Assembly: GCA_050258375.1 (NCBI GenBank)
Contig: JBLMYQ010000033.1
Span: forward strand, 1 to 40,325
DNA length: 40,325 bases
Direction: 5' to 3'
From: JBLMYQ01 sp050258375
GTDB taxonomy: Bacteria; Bacillota; Clostridia; Acetivibrionales; UBA4821
Below, in pieces: positions 8,835-15,253 of the stretch. The notes under the pieces are model-generated. The model worked only from the letters and a program-made list of their open reading frames with translations, was not told the DNA's origin and did not search any database. Every line of letters starts with the position of its first letter. Position 1 is the first letter of the stretch. The position numbers and the translations under genes are program-made.

Positions 8835-9554
8835 TTAAAATCTGGACAAGCGCCATTTTCCTTCTACTTTTTCAAATATCATAATGTACTTTTTGCCGTT
8901 GTCCTTTACCTCATATTCAGCATAGTTTGCATCCGCATAGATCAGTCTCTTTGTGGATATAAGCTTCCCAACCTTGTCCAGTTCACCCTGATGCTTTTCA
9001 AATATTGCTTTCATATGAGTAGAATTTTCCGGATGAAGATATCCTGCAACCTTAGCCACATCCTTCTGTTCAAATGCACTTTGAATTTCACCTATTTCCT
9101 TATTTCTCTGTGGATCTATATTCCCCATCAACCCTACAATAACTAAAAATATTAAAAAAGCACCACTCCACCCAGCTATAGATGAAAGCACCTTGCCAAA
9201 TAACTTTTTTCTAAGAAGAAGTAATATAAAAAGTAATATCACAAATGCACCTGCCTGAATTGCCGAAAACTCGTACAGCATCATTCCTACAGACATTACA
9301 GCAAGTACGGACCACGTTATCCAAAATATAATACTTTGACCAGCACTCATCCCTGATTTTGCTTTATTTGCAGGCTGTTTCATTTCCTTCTGCTTGGTCA
9401 TCTGCGGCTGCATTCCCATATTGTTCTTCGGATCAGCAGGCATATAACCTGCTTGGTTTGTACTCTGCATTTCAGTATCCGCGGTAGACTTTCCACATTT
9501 TTCACAGAATTTAGGCTTTCCTTCCAATTGAGTACCGCAAAATTGGCAATACAT
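8835..9554 (-). CDS. Zinc-ribbon membrane protein with extracytoplasmic NTF2-like C-terminus
   Basis: About 239 residues. The N-terminus is a zinc ribbon (CQFCG, then CEKCG) at residues 3-22. A Met/Gln/Lys-rich linker follows, then three closely packed membrane helices (about 75-150) and a C-terminal domain of ~85 residues (QSAFEQKDVAKVAGYLHP ... GKWRLSRF) with the look of an NTF2-like/DUF4878-type fold; that last assignment is tentative. I choose ATG 9554 because GGAGAG lies 8 bases before it; the GTG at 9563 would leave almost no spacing. It opens the unit that continues with the secreted phospholipase-like protein 22 bases downstream. Confidence 0.8.
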   Translation of the reverse strand: MYCQFCGTQLEGKPKFCEKCGKSTADTEMQSTNQAGYMPADPKNNMGMQPQMTKQKEMKQPANKAKSGMSAGQSIIFWITWSVLAVMSVGMMLYEFSAIQAGAFVILLFILLLLRKKLFGKVLSSIAGWSGAFLIFLVIVGLMGNIDPQRNKEIGEIQSAFEQKDVAKVAGYLHPENSTHMKAIFEKHQGELDKVGKLISTKRLIYADANYAEYEVKDNGKKYIMIFEKVEGKWRLSRF

Positions 9555-9676
9555 TCGTTTCACTCTCCAATCCTATGTGCTTTTATCGACTAAATAAGAT
9601 AATTCTCTTATAAAAGTATAACATTAAAATAAGGCTTATTGTAGTAACAATTAGTAATTATTATTTTACTTATATT

Positions 9677-9686
9677 TACATTTGTA
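9677..9686. promoter_or_regulatory. Isolated BlaI-type dyad upstream of the zinc-ribbon/phospholipase unit
   Basis: TACATTTGTA, flanked by T and A, matches the TACA-N2-TGTA pattern of the two operators at 5223-5260. It sits about 125 bases upstream of the zinc-ribbon start codon, in the gap behind the ABC-F gene. A dyad this short is expected about once by chance in a window of this size and composition, so function is uncertain. Confidence 0.3.
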
Positions 9687-9698
9687 ATTATGCACATT

Positions 9699-11321
9699 TT
9701 ATTTACAATCCTTTAGCTGCTCCAAAAGCCTTGAATATTCGGCTTTGAGCTGCTCCTTATTACAGTCAGGCAGTGACATCCTTGATATGATTTCTGTCAG
9801 TTTCATCTCTAATACTGCTTTCTGCATTTCTTTATCATCAGAAGCTTTAACCTTTTGCTTAAATTCGTAAAAAGCCTTCAGATTACCTTCAAAATCTTCT
9901 ATCTTCCTGTCTTTTAATACAAGCAGCCTATCCGCCACCTTATTCACGAAAGCTGTATCATGTGACACAAATAGTACTGTACCCTTATACTCACAAAGTA
10001 TATTCTCCAATGCCTCCAAGGACATCATATCAAGATAGTTAGTAGGTTCATCAAGCAGCAGCACATTAGCATTTGATACGAAAAGCTTTGCAAATGAAAC
10101 CTTTATTTTTTCACCACCGCTCAATACATTGACTTTTTTATGGACATTATCACCAGAAATAAGCAGTCTTGCCAAAATCGTTCGAGCCGTTGATTCTGTT
10201 TGGATACTATTCAGCATTACATTTTCCAGTACAGTCTTGCTGTGATTAAGATTTTCAAAGCCTTGGTAAAAGTATCCCAAAACCGCTTTTGGAACAACGT
10301 AAATCTGATTATTTCTATTATTAATCAAATTTAAGAGTGTAGTCTTTCCTGTTCCATTATCGCCCACAACAGCTGTTTTCCTACCATTATAAACCTTAAA
10401 GCTGGTATTATCAAAAATCTTATTACTGCCATAACTGAAGCTTAAATTATCAGAAGAAATAATAATCTTATTTTCCGGAGGATTAGTAAGAGAAAAATCA
10501 AGTTTTATTTCGGGTATTTCTCTTGGCTTTTGTTTTATATCCAGTTTTTCAAGACGTGTTTTCATACTTCCGGCTGCATTATCTATTTTCTCCTGTTTTT
10601 CGTGCGCTTTACGCTTATGCAAACGAGCTTCGGAATTACCCATTCTTTTAGGAGCTTTTTTCATTGATTTTGACCTGCCCTGTCTATCTCTTACCGCATC
10701 TTCCAGCCTTGTTCTCACAGCCGTATACTCTTCATATTCAAACCATTCTCGCTCTGTTTGTAAACGCTTTTGTTCGTGATATGACAAAAAATTCCCTTCA
10801 TAAAATGATAGCTTGCCATCATTTACCTCAATAATCTTATTGCACAATGCATTAAGCAAGTCTCTGTCATGGCTTATTAACACCAGTGATTCCGACTGAT
10901 TAAGCTTCTGCTTTAATATTTCAATTCCCTTATAGTCAAGATTTGAAGTAGGCTCATCAGCAAACATCAAAATACAGTTTTTACTTACGGCATCCGCAAT
11001 TTTCAATCTTGTGCTTTCTCCGCCGCTTAACACATCACACTTTATTTTATCTTGCACATTCAATTCTTTAAGAATTTTTGCATCAGCATTTATACTTTCA
11101 TATGAGAATTGCTTAATGTAAGCAATATCACAATACCTCTTAACACTCCCCTCATCTGCTGCCACTTCTTCCGCAAGGAGATTAAGAAGAGTGGTTTTCC
11201 CTGCGCCATTTTGACCTACAATTCCTATTTTATCTCCCTTATATATTTTAAGATTTTCAACAGATATAATTAATTTCTCTCCATAATACTTTTTTAGATT
11301 TAAAGCTTCTAAAATGAGCAT
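9699..11321 (-). CDS. ABC-F family ATPase, antibiotic-resistance (Vga/Msr/VmlR-like) type
   Basis: Cytosolic 540-residue protein with two ABC domains and no membrane helices. ABC-F proteins bind the ribosomal E site and can dislodge antibiotics from the peptidyl transferase centre. First domain: Walker A GQNGAGKTT (36-44), LSGGE (98-102), Walker B FADEPTSNLD. Between the domains is a long, strongly basic linker (about 190-280; GRSKSMKKAPKRMGNSEARL). Second domain: GDNGTGKTT, LSGGE, LLLDEPTNYLD. The short first domain and long basic interdomain linker resemble the clostridial and bacillary resistance ABC-Fs rather than EttA or Uup. AAAGGAGAG precedes ATG 11321. The leader carries an upstream ORF and hairpins, as in several known resistance ABC-F genes. 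Which drugs it affects cannot be read from sequence. Confidence 0.88.
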   Translation of the reverse strand: MLILEALNLKKYYGEKLIISVENLKIYKGDKIGIVGQNGAGKTTLLNLLAEEVAADEGSVKRYCDIAYIKQFSYESINADAKILKELNVQDKIKCDVLSGGESTRLKIADAVSKNCILMFADEPTSNLDYKGIEILKQKLNQSESLVLISHDRDLLNALCNKIIEVNDGKLSFYEGNFLSYHEQKRLQTEREWFEYEEYTAVRTRLEDAVRDRQGRSKSMKKAPKRMGNSEARLHKRKAHEKQEKIDNAAGSMKTRLEKLDIKQKPREIPEIKLDFSLTNPPENKIIISSDNLSFSYGSNKIFDNTSFKVYNGRKTAVVGDNGTGKTTLLNLINNRNNQIYVVPKAVLGYFYQGFENLNHSKTVLENVMLNSIQTESTARTILARLLISGDNVHKKVNVLSGGEKIKVSFAKLFVSNANVLLLDEPTNYLDMMSLEALENILCEYKGTVLFVSHDTAFVNKVADRLLVLKDRKIEDFEGNLKAFYEFKQKVKASDDKEMQKAVLEMKLTEIISRMSLPDCNKEQLKAEYSRLLEQLKDCK

Positions 11322-11406
11322 AAAAAAATCTCTCCTTTACAAACCGGAAAGATAAATGAATCGCATAAAAATGCATCTACATGCATAATACCAGTATTCG
11401 TTCCAT

Positions 11407-11480
11407 TTAACTAATCCAGCATAAATAAGGCGCCCTGCGCCAATATTGAATCATTAATGCTTTAAGGCTGAATTAGTTAA
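11407..11480 (-). promoter_or_regulatory. Attenuator-like leader structure of the ABC-F gene
   Basis: In the transcript, the arm from 11480-11467 (UUAACUAAUUCAGC) can pair fully with 11420-11407 (GCUGGAUUAGUUAA), 14 pairs including one G-U. Within the enclosed loop a second hairpin GGCGC-AGG-GCGCC (11441-11429) is followed by UUAUUUAU. The 5' arm contains the stop codon of the upstream ORF, so a ribosome stalled there would block the long stem. A shorter hairpin with arms AUGCAU and a U5 run lies closer to the gene (about 11367-11385). The layout fits ribosome-mediated attenuation; which hairpin terminates is not certain. Confidence 0.62.
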
Positions 11481-11506
11481 TTCTCATGTTCCCAATACCT
11501 TACCAT
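11477..11506 (-). CDS. Putative 9-codon leader peptide (MVRYWEHEN)
   Basis: ATG at 11506 opens a short frame, MVRYWEHEN, ending in TAA at 11477-11479. It begins about 12 bases after the predicted transcription start, so its ribosome binding site would be weak or absent (near-leaderless). Its stop codon overlaps the 5' arm of the long leader stem. Short upstream ORFs whose translation is slowed by antibiotics control several ABC-F resistance genes. The position here supports that role; the coding claim itself is inference. Confidence 0.5.
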   Translation of the reverse strand: MVRYWEHEN

Positions 11507-11524
11507 TTCTATTTATTAATTTAA

Positions 11525-11552
11525 ATTATACTACATAAATTAAAAATAACAA
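11525..11552 (-). promoter_or_regulatory. Sigma-A type promoter of the ABC-F gene
   Basis: Minus strand: TTGTTA (11547-11552), 16-base spacer, TATAAT (11525-11530). It places the 5' end near 11518 and gives a leader of about 195 bases before the ABC-F start codon. Confidence 0.65.
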
Positions 11553-11560
11553 CCTCTAAC

Positions 11561-11598
11561 ATTAATGAGCTTTGCTAATATTAGCAAAGCTCATTAAT
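11561..11598. terminator. Perfect 38-base palindrome behind the lipoprotein gene
   Basis: Two 19-base arms pair without mismatch (ATTAATGAGCTTTGCTAAT and its complement). It lies 20 bases after the lipoprotein stop codon and directly upstream of the ABC-F promoter. On the minus strand a U-rich stretch appears only about 11 bases after the stem, so termination is probable but not textbook. Confidence 0.6.
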
Positions 11599-11617
11599 AG
11601 CTTTTACTTCTATACTC

Positions 11618-12223
11618 TTATTTTTGCGCAACAGGAATTTCAACTTCGACCGGAGCAATTCCGTCTTTTACTTCACTTAATTCAAGCAAGAAGGATGTAT
11701 TCTTAGCTGGAACCTCATATTGGATTTCTCCAGTTACTGTGTCTCCTGCTTCTATCTCTTTTAAAGAATCAAATCCTCCGGTTGCATCCCCTGTTCCACA
11801 GGCAAGGTCATAGCCGAACTGCGGCTTGTGATCTTTATCCTTCAATGAAAACAATCCGGTTGCCAAAAGTCCTCCATATCTAGATTCCAAAGTTTCTGAA
11901 TTAGTATTTTTTACACTAACCCCAATAAGCACAAAATGATTTCCACTTTCCTTCGGCGCAAAATTTTTGCCTGTTTTAAGTACTCTTGAATATTCAACAT
12001 TATATTCAATATTTCCAACCTTTACAGCCTTATTAATCATTGTTTTCGTAGGGTCTACTGCCTCAAATGTTTTGGGTTGCTCTGGCTGCTTATCGCTTAC
12101 AGCAGGTTTATCGCTTTGAGGTTTATTGATTTCCCCTCCTGAATTTGTACTTTTACCACATCCCACAAACATTCCTGCAGAAATCATAACAGCAATAACA
12201 GCACACAGCACTTTCTTGTTCAT
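11618..12223 (-). CDS. Lipoprotein with DUF4352-like domain
   Basis: Surface lipoprotein of 201 residues. The signal peptide ends in the lipobox FVGC with the lipid-bearing Cys at 22. A Ser/Pro/Gln/Lys-rich spacer (about 25-55) leads to one beta-rich domain (about 65-198). The pattern of that domain (IEYNVEYSRVLKTG..., NHFVLIGVSVKNTNSETLESRYG..., LKEIEAGDTVTGEIQYEVPA...) is typical of DUF4352, an immunoglobulin-like fold common in Firmicute lipoproteins. AAAGGGAGG precedes ATG 12223. It stands alone between the rsgA terminator and its own terminator palindrome. Molecular function unknown. Confidence 0.82.
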   Translation of the reverse strand: MNKKVLCAVIAVMISAGMFVGCGKSTNSGGEINKPQSDKPAVSDKQPEQPKTFEAVDPTKTMINKAVKVGNIEYNVEYSRVLKTGKNFAPKESGNHFVLIGVSVKNTNSETLESRYGGLLATGLFSLKDKDHKPQFGYDLACGTGDATGGFDSLKEIEAGDTVTGEIQYEVPAKNTSFLLELSEVKDGIAPVEVEIPVAQK

Positions 12224-12414
12224 ATTAATACAGCCTCCCTTTAATATTATGATTTTTAATTACAATGTACTTATTAATTTGTATCTATTTTATAATAGCA
12301 TTTTTTGTTGATAAATAAAATATAATCATGCATTATATACGGGTGCATTTTGTAAATTTTAAGAACATTGCGGAAAGAAGCTTGTGAATATTAATATTTG
12401 CACTTATATACAAA

Positions 12415-12458
12415 AATTTATAAAGCTGTATAGAGTACTCTATACAGCTTTATAAATT
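12415..12458 (-). terminator. Rho-independent terminator of rsgA
   Basis: A perfect 44-base palindrome centred between 12436 and 12437 (core AAAGCTGTATAGAG) overlaps the end of the rsgA stop codon. On the minus strand it is followed by a UUUUU run. It is far longer than usual for a terminator stem. Confidence 0.85.
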
Positions 12459-13551
12459 ATCTATTTCCCTTGTTTTTCTTATTACTTTTTTTAATCTGTC
12501 TCTGGACCTTCAGTGAGCCCATCATATCAATCACTTTCTGTTTTTGCGCTTGTGCTAAAGTCATTGTACTCTTACGCTCCTCAAAAAGTGCTTCCTTCTT
12601 AAGCTTTTTGTAGCTTTCAAAGCGTTCTGTGCACAATGTTCCATCCTTAAGCGCCTTTTGTACAGCACAATTCGGCTCGGCTTCATGCCTGCAATCTTTG
12701 AAACGGCACTTTTCAGCTAAATCCATTATATCAATAAAAGCCTTTGAAAAATCAGCAGTCGCAATCTGAAGCTCTCTTAATCCCGGTGTATCAATGACCA
12801 CTCCACCATCGGGCAATACAAACAGCTGTCTGGAAGTAGTTGTGTGTCTGCCCTTGTCGTCATCTCTTATTTCATTTGTAGCAAGTATATCTTTCCCCAT
12901 AAGCTTGTTTATTAATGTAGATTTGCCAACACCTGATGAACCAATGAAAGCTACAGTTTTCCCTTTTTTTAAATACTTTAGGAAATCATTAGAACTACTG
13001 CCATCCTTGCTTGAAGTTACAATAATGTCAACACCTATTGCGACAGCTTCCAGTTCCAAAAGCTTTGCTTCCAAATCACTGCACAAATCAGACTTTGTAA
13101 GAATGATAACCGGACTGGCCATACTGTCCCAAGCAATTGAAAGATAGCGTTCAATACGGCGCAGGTTATAATCATTATTAAGAGCCATACAGATAAACAC
13201 CGTATCAATATTTGCAGCAATTATCTGGCGTTCATATCCTGTTCCGGGTGCTTTTCTCTCAAAACAGCTTTTCCGCTTAAGAATGTGATGAATTATTGCA
13301 TTGCCATTTTTATCATTTGTCCGGTCAATCAACACCCAATCACCCACAGCCGGATAATCAGTAGAATCTCCCGCCAAATAGCTCAGCTTTCCTGAAACCT
13401 CTGCATGAACCTCTCCATATTCTGTAATAACCTTGTACATATCCTTCTGCTGAACAGATACCCTGGCTAAATAGTAATCCTTTTCATACATTGCAGCTTC
13501 CTGAACATAGCGTTCATGAAGCCCTATATCAAATAAATTTATTTTATTCAT
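12457..13551 (-). CDS. rsgA: RsgA (YloQ/YjeQ), ribosome small-subunit-dependent GTPase
   Basis: Circularly permuted GTPase that acts late in 30S subunit maturation. Of 364 residues, the N-terminal OB-fold covers about 20-90. The permuted G motifs follow in the family order: G4 LTKSD (151-155), G1 GSSGVGKS (204-211), G2 region around GRHTTT (234-239), G3 DTPG (254-257). A zinc knuckle closes the domain with Cys282, Cys287, His289 and Cys295. A lysine-rich tail (KKSNKKNKGN) ends it. ATG 13551 has GGGAGG upstream. The N-terminus differs from the short form usual in Bacillus by about 20 extra residues. An 18-codon small ORF with its own strong ribosome site precedes the gene. Confidence 0.95.
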   Translation of the reverse strand: MNKINLFDIGLHERYVQEAAMYEKDYYLARVSVQQKDMYKVITEYGEVHAEVSGKLSYLAGDSTDYPAVGDWVLIDRTNDKNGNAIIHHILKRKSCFERKAPGTGYERQIIAANIDTVFICMALNNDYNLRRIERYLSIAWDSMASPVIILTKSDLCSDLEAKLLELEAVAIGVDIIVTSSKDGSSSNDFLKYLKKGKTVAFIGSSGVGKSTLINKLMGKDILATNEIRDDDKGRHTTTSRQLFVLPDGGVVIDTPGLRELQIATADFSKAFIDIMDLAEKCRFKDCRHEAEPNCAVQKALKDGTLCTERFESYKKLKKEALFEERKSTMTLAQAQKQKVIDMMGSLKVQRQIKKSNKKNKGNR

Positions 13552-13602
13552 TATTCTTTGTCCTCCCTTATTTTTTACATGGCACGGGGAGGCAGCTTTA
13601 AT

Positions 13603-13659
13603 TTAGTCTGCAAATACCTCCCCTTTAATTACAATCTCCACACTATATGTTTTAAACAT
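13603..13659 (-). CDS. 18-codon small ORF upstream of rsgA
   Basis: ATG 13659 opens MFKTYSVEIVIKGEVFAD and ends at TAA 13603-13605. A strong GAAAGGAG site lies about 10 bases before the start, better than many genes in the window. The last codons overlap the 5' arm of a hairpin (GGGGAG/CTCCCC plus GCAG/CTGC, about 13585-13625) that lies between it and rsgA. It may be a real small protein or a translated leader that tunes rsgA; there is no recognisable family. Confidence 0.5.
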   Translation of the reverse strand: MFKTYSVEIVIKGEVFAD

Positions 13660-13689
13660 AAAGCATCAACTCCTTTCAGTATTTAATTT

Positions 13690-13718
13690 ATTATAGCATT
13701 TATGTACAAAAAGTCTAA
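13690..13718 (-). promoter_or_regulatory. Candidate promoter for the small ORF and rsgA
   Basis: Minus strand TATAAT at 13690-13695, with a weak TTAGAC-type -35 at about 13713-13718. It overlaps the end of the upstream glycyl-radical activase region and lies about 30 bases before the small ORF, so rsgA need not depend on read-through from the upstream cluster. Confidence 0.45.
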
Positions 13719-13727
13719 AAAAATTTA

Positions 13728-14624
13728 TTATCTCTTAAACCTGCTTTCAAATATCCCCTTCCACTGTTTTTCTTCATGTATATATTCAGGTATCCCCTCA
13801 GACATTGATTTTTGCAGGCTTAATCTCTTGGATATCCCCCCGGTATTATACGTTAGCAATGAATAATCGCTGCAGCCTGTTCCTCTGATAAAATCTGCAA
13901 TAGCCAAAAGATTTTCCGGCAATGCTGTTATCCCCGGAATCAATGGTATTCTTGGTATTACCTTAATGTTTTCTTCTTTTACTATATTCAAAAAATTATT
14001 TAAAATCAAACTATTATCCACACCAGTATATTTCTTATGTAATTTAGCATCAAGAATTTTTATATCAAAATACACTGTATCCACATATCCCATTATTTTT
14101 TCCTTAAAAATAGAATAATCAAAGAACCCGCTGGTCTGTACTGCAATATTTATTTTCTCCTTTTTCAATTCACTCATTACGTCAGCTACATAATCCATAA
14201 ACACAAGCGGCTCACCGCCGCTAAAGGTTACTCCCCCGCCTGAAACCTTATAAAACTCCTTATCAAGCTTTAATATTTCAACCAATTCATTTACTTCATA
14301 AAACCTGCCGATTTTCTTAAGAGCAATTGAAGGGCATACCTCTGCACACCTGCCACAGCTTATACATTTTTTACGATTTATTCTGCCTTGCAGCCTAAAA
14401 TCAATCGCCCCATTTGGACAAACCACCAAGCACTGACTGCATTCAACACATTGTTCAGAATAAAATGCCATTTCCGCATTATGATTAATGGATTCCGGAT
14501 TATGGCACCATATGCAATTCAGCGGGCAACCCTTTAAAAATGCTACTGTTCTTATTCCTGTACCATCATCAATCGAACCATGCCGTATATTAAATATTAA
14601 CGGAAAACTACTTAAGCTTTTCAT
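13728..14624 (-). CDS. Glycyl radical enzyme activase (radical SAM, PFL-activating family)
   Basis: Installs the glycyl radical on its partner using S-adenosylmethionine and a [4Fe-4S] cluster. From ATG 14624 the protein has 298 residues. The radical-SAM cysteines are in GCPLNCIWC (Cys33, Cys37, Cys40). Two ferredoxin-like clusters follow (CVECSQCLVVCP and CISCGRCAEVCP), as in activases of dehydratase/decarboxylase-type enzymes and unlike PFL activase. The SAM-binding GGE motif is in TFSGGEPL. The longer frame from 14666 adds 14 unlikely residues. The chosen start overlaps the SCP2-like gene by 17 bases, so the two are coupled. The target is almost certainly the glycyl radical enzyme at 15254-17704. 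Confidence 0.93.
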   Translation of the reverse strand: MKSLSSFPLIFNIRHGSIDDGTGIRTVAFLKGCPLNCIWCHNPESINHNAEMAFYSEQCVECSQCLVVCPNGAIDFRLQGRINRKKCISCGRCAEVCPSIALKKIGRFYEVNELVEILKLDKEFYKVSGGGVTFSGGEPLVFMDYVADVMSELKKEKINIAVQTSGFFDYSIFKEKIMGYVDTVYFDIKILDAKLHKKYTGVDNSLILNNFLNIVKEENIKVIPRIPLIPGITALPENLLAIADFIRGTGCSDYSLLTYNTGGISKRLSLQKSMSEGIPEYIHEEKQWKGIFESRFKR

Positions 14625-15077
14625 GCTCTGTAAACATGTAAACCAGATGGGTTGCCATATATGCAAATTTGCTTAGGTAATTAAGGTTGCCCTCATAGGT
14701 TACATCCTGATTAAGTATTGCACTTAAAATATCAGGCTTAGGCGAAAGTAAAAAATTCATTAAGGCTTTTTGGTCTTTGAATATTATGGTTATGTTTGTA
14801 TTATCTATATCCTTTTGGATAACCTTTAATTTTGAATTTTCAAATATTGCAGAAACGGTTATATCTCCACTCTTATCTTTAAACGTATATCTTGCATCAA
14901 AGTTCTCAATATTGCGTTTGAAGCTTTTATCAATACAAAACATAAGCCCCATTAGATTCAGAAGTATGTCAAGGAACCCTTCTGCTAGCTCTGATTCGAG
15001 CGCTTTTATAAATTTTTTTCCGGCTAAATTAGCTCTGCATTTCCTAAAAAGCAATGTATTTAAAACAGAATCAATCA
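14608..15077 (-). CDS. SCP2-like (sterol carrier/lipid-binding) protein
   Basis: A 156-residue soluble protein. The C-terminal two thirds read as an SCP2-type fold: a beta segment (ARYTFKDKSGDITVSAIFE), then NITIIFKDQKALMNFLL, then a helix and the closing DVTYEGNLNYLSKFAYMA, typical of the family's hydrophobic tunnel. ATG 15077 is chosen because GGTGGAG sits 8 bases before it; the frame could extend to 15099 but without a site. The gene sits between a glycyl radical enzyme and its activase and overlaps the activase. A role in binding or presenting a hydrophobic substrate is inference; the fold call is moderately sure. Confidence 0.72.
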
Positions 15078-15125
15078 TTTTCTTATCTCCACCTAACATA
15101 ATATTATCAATTTGACTTGCTAAAA

Positions 15126-15159
15126 CCTCCCTATCCCTCCTTTAATAGGAGGCGAGCAG
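15126..15159. repeat. Palindromic repeat, copy 2 (left half of an inverted pair)
   Basis: The unit reads CCTCCCTATCCCTCC, an A/T loop, then AATAGGAGG and CGAGCAG. It resembles copy 1 at 6320-6358 read on the other strand, and is an imperfect inverted repeat of copy 3 at 15215-15249. It lies just upstream of the SCP2-like gene. Confidence 0.6.
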
Positions 15160-15214
15160 AAGGTTTTCACAAGGAACCTAATTATTTTTTCAGGGCTTTT
15201 CTTTCAGCATTTTA

Positions 15215-15249
15215 CTGTTCGCTCCCTTTTGAGGGAGGATAGCAGGGTC
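15215..15249. repeat. Palindromic repeat, copy 3 (right half of an inverted pair)
   Basis: The unit begins CTGTTCGCTCCC, then GAGGGAGGATAGCAGGGTC. Its reverse complement aligns with copy 2, including the CTG-TTCGC/CTG-CTCGC end. About 55 unrelated bases separate the pair. It abuts the stop codon of the glycyl radical enzyme, in the position of an mRNA-stabilising hairpin. Confidence 0.6.
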
Positions 15250-15253
15250 AACA

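Noticed and set aside
12261..12269. TACAATGTA as a further BlaI operator upstream of the lipoprotein gene
   Set aside because: The half-sites are separated by one base instead of two; the same applies to TACATTGTA at 23580-23588.
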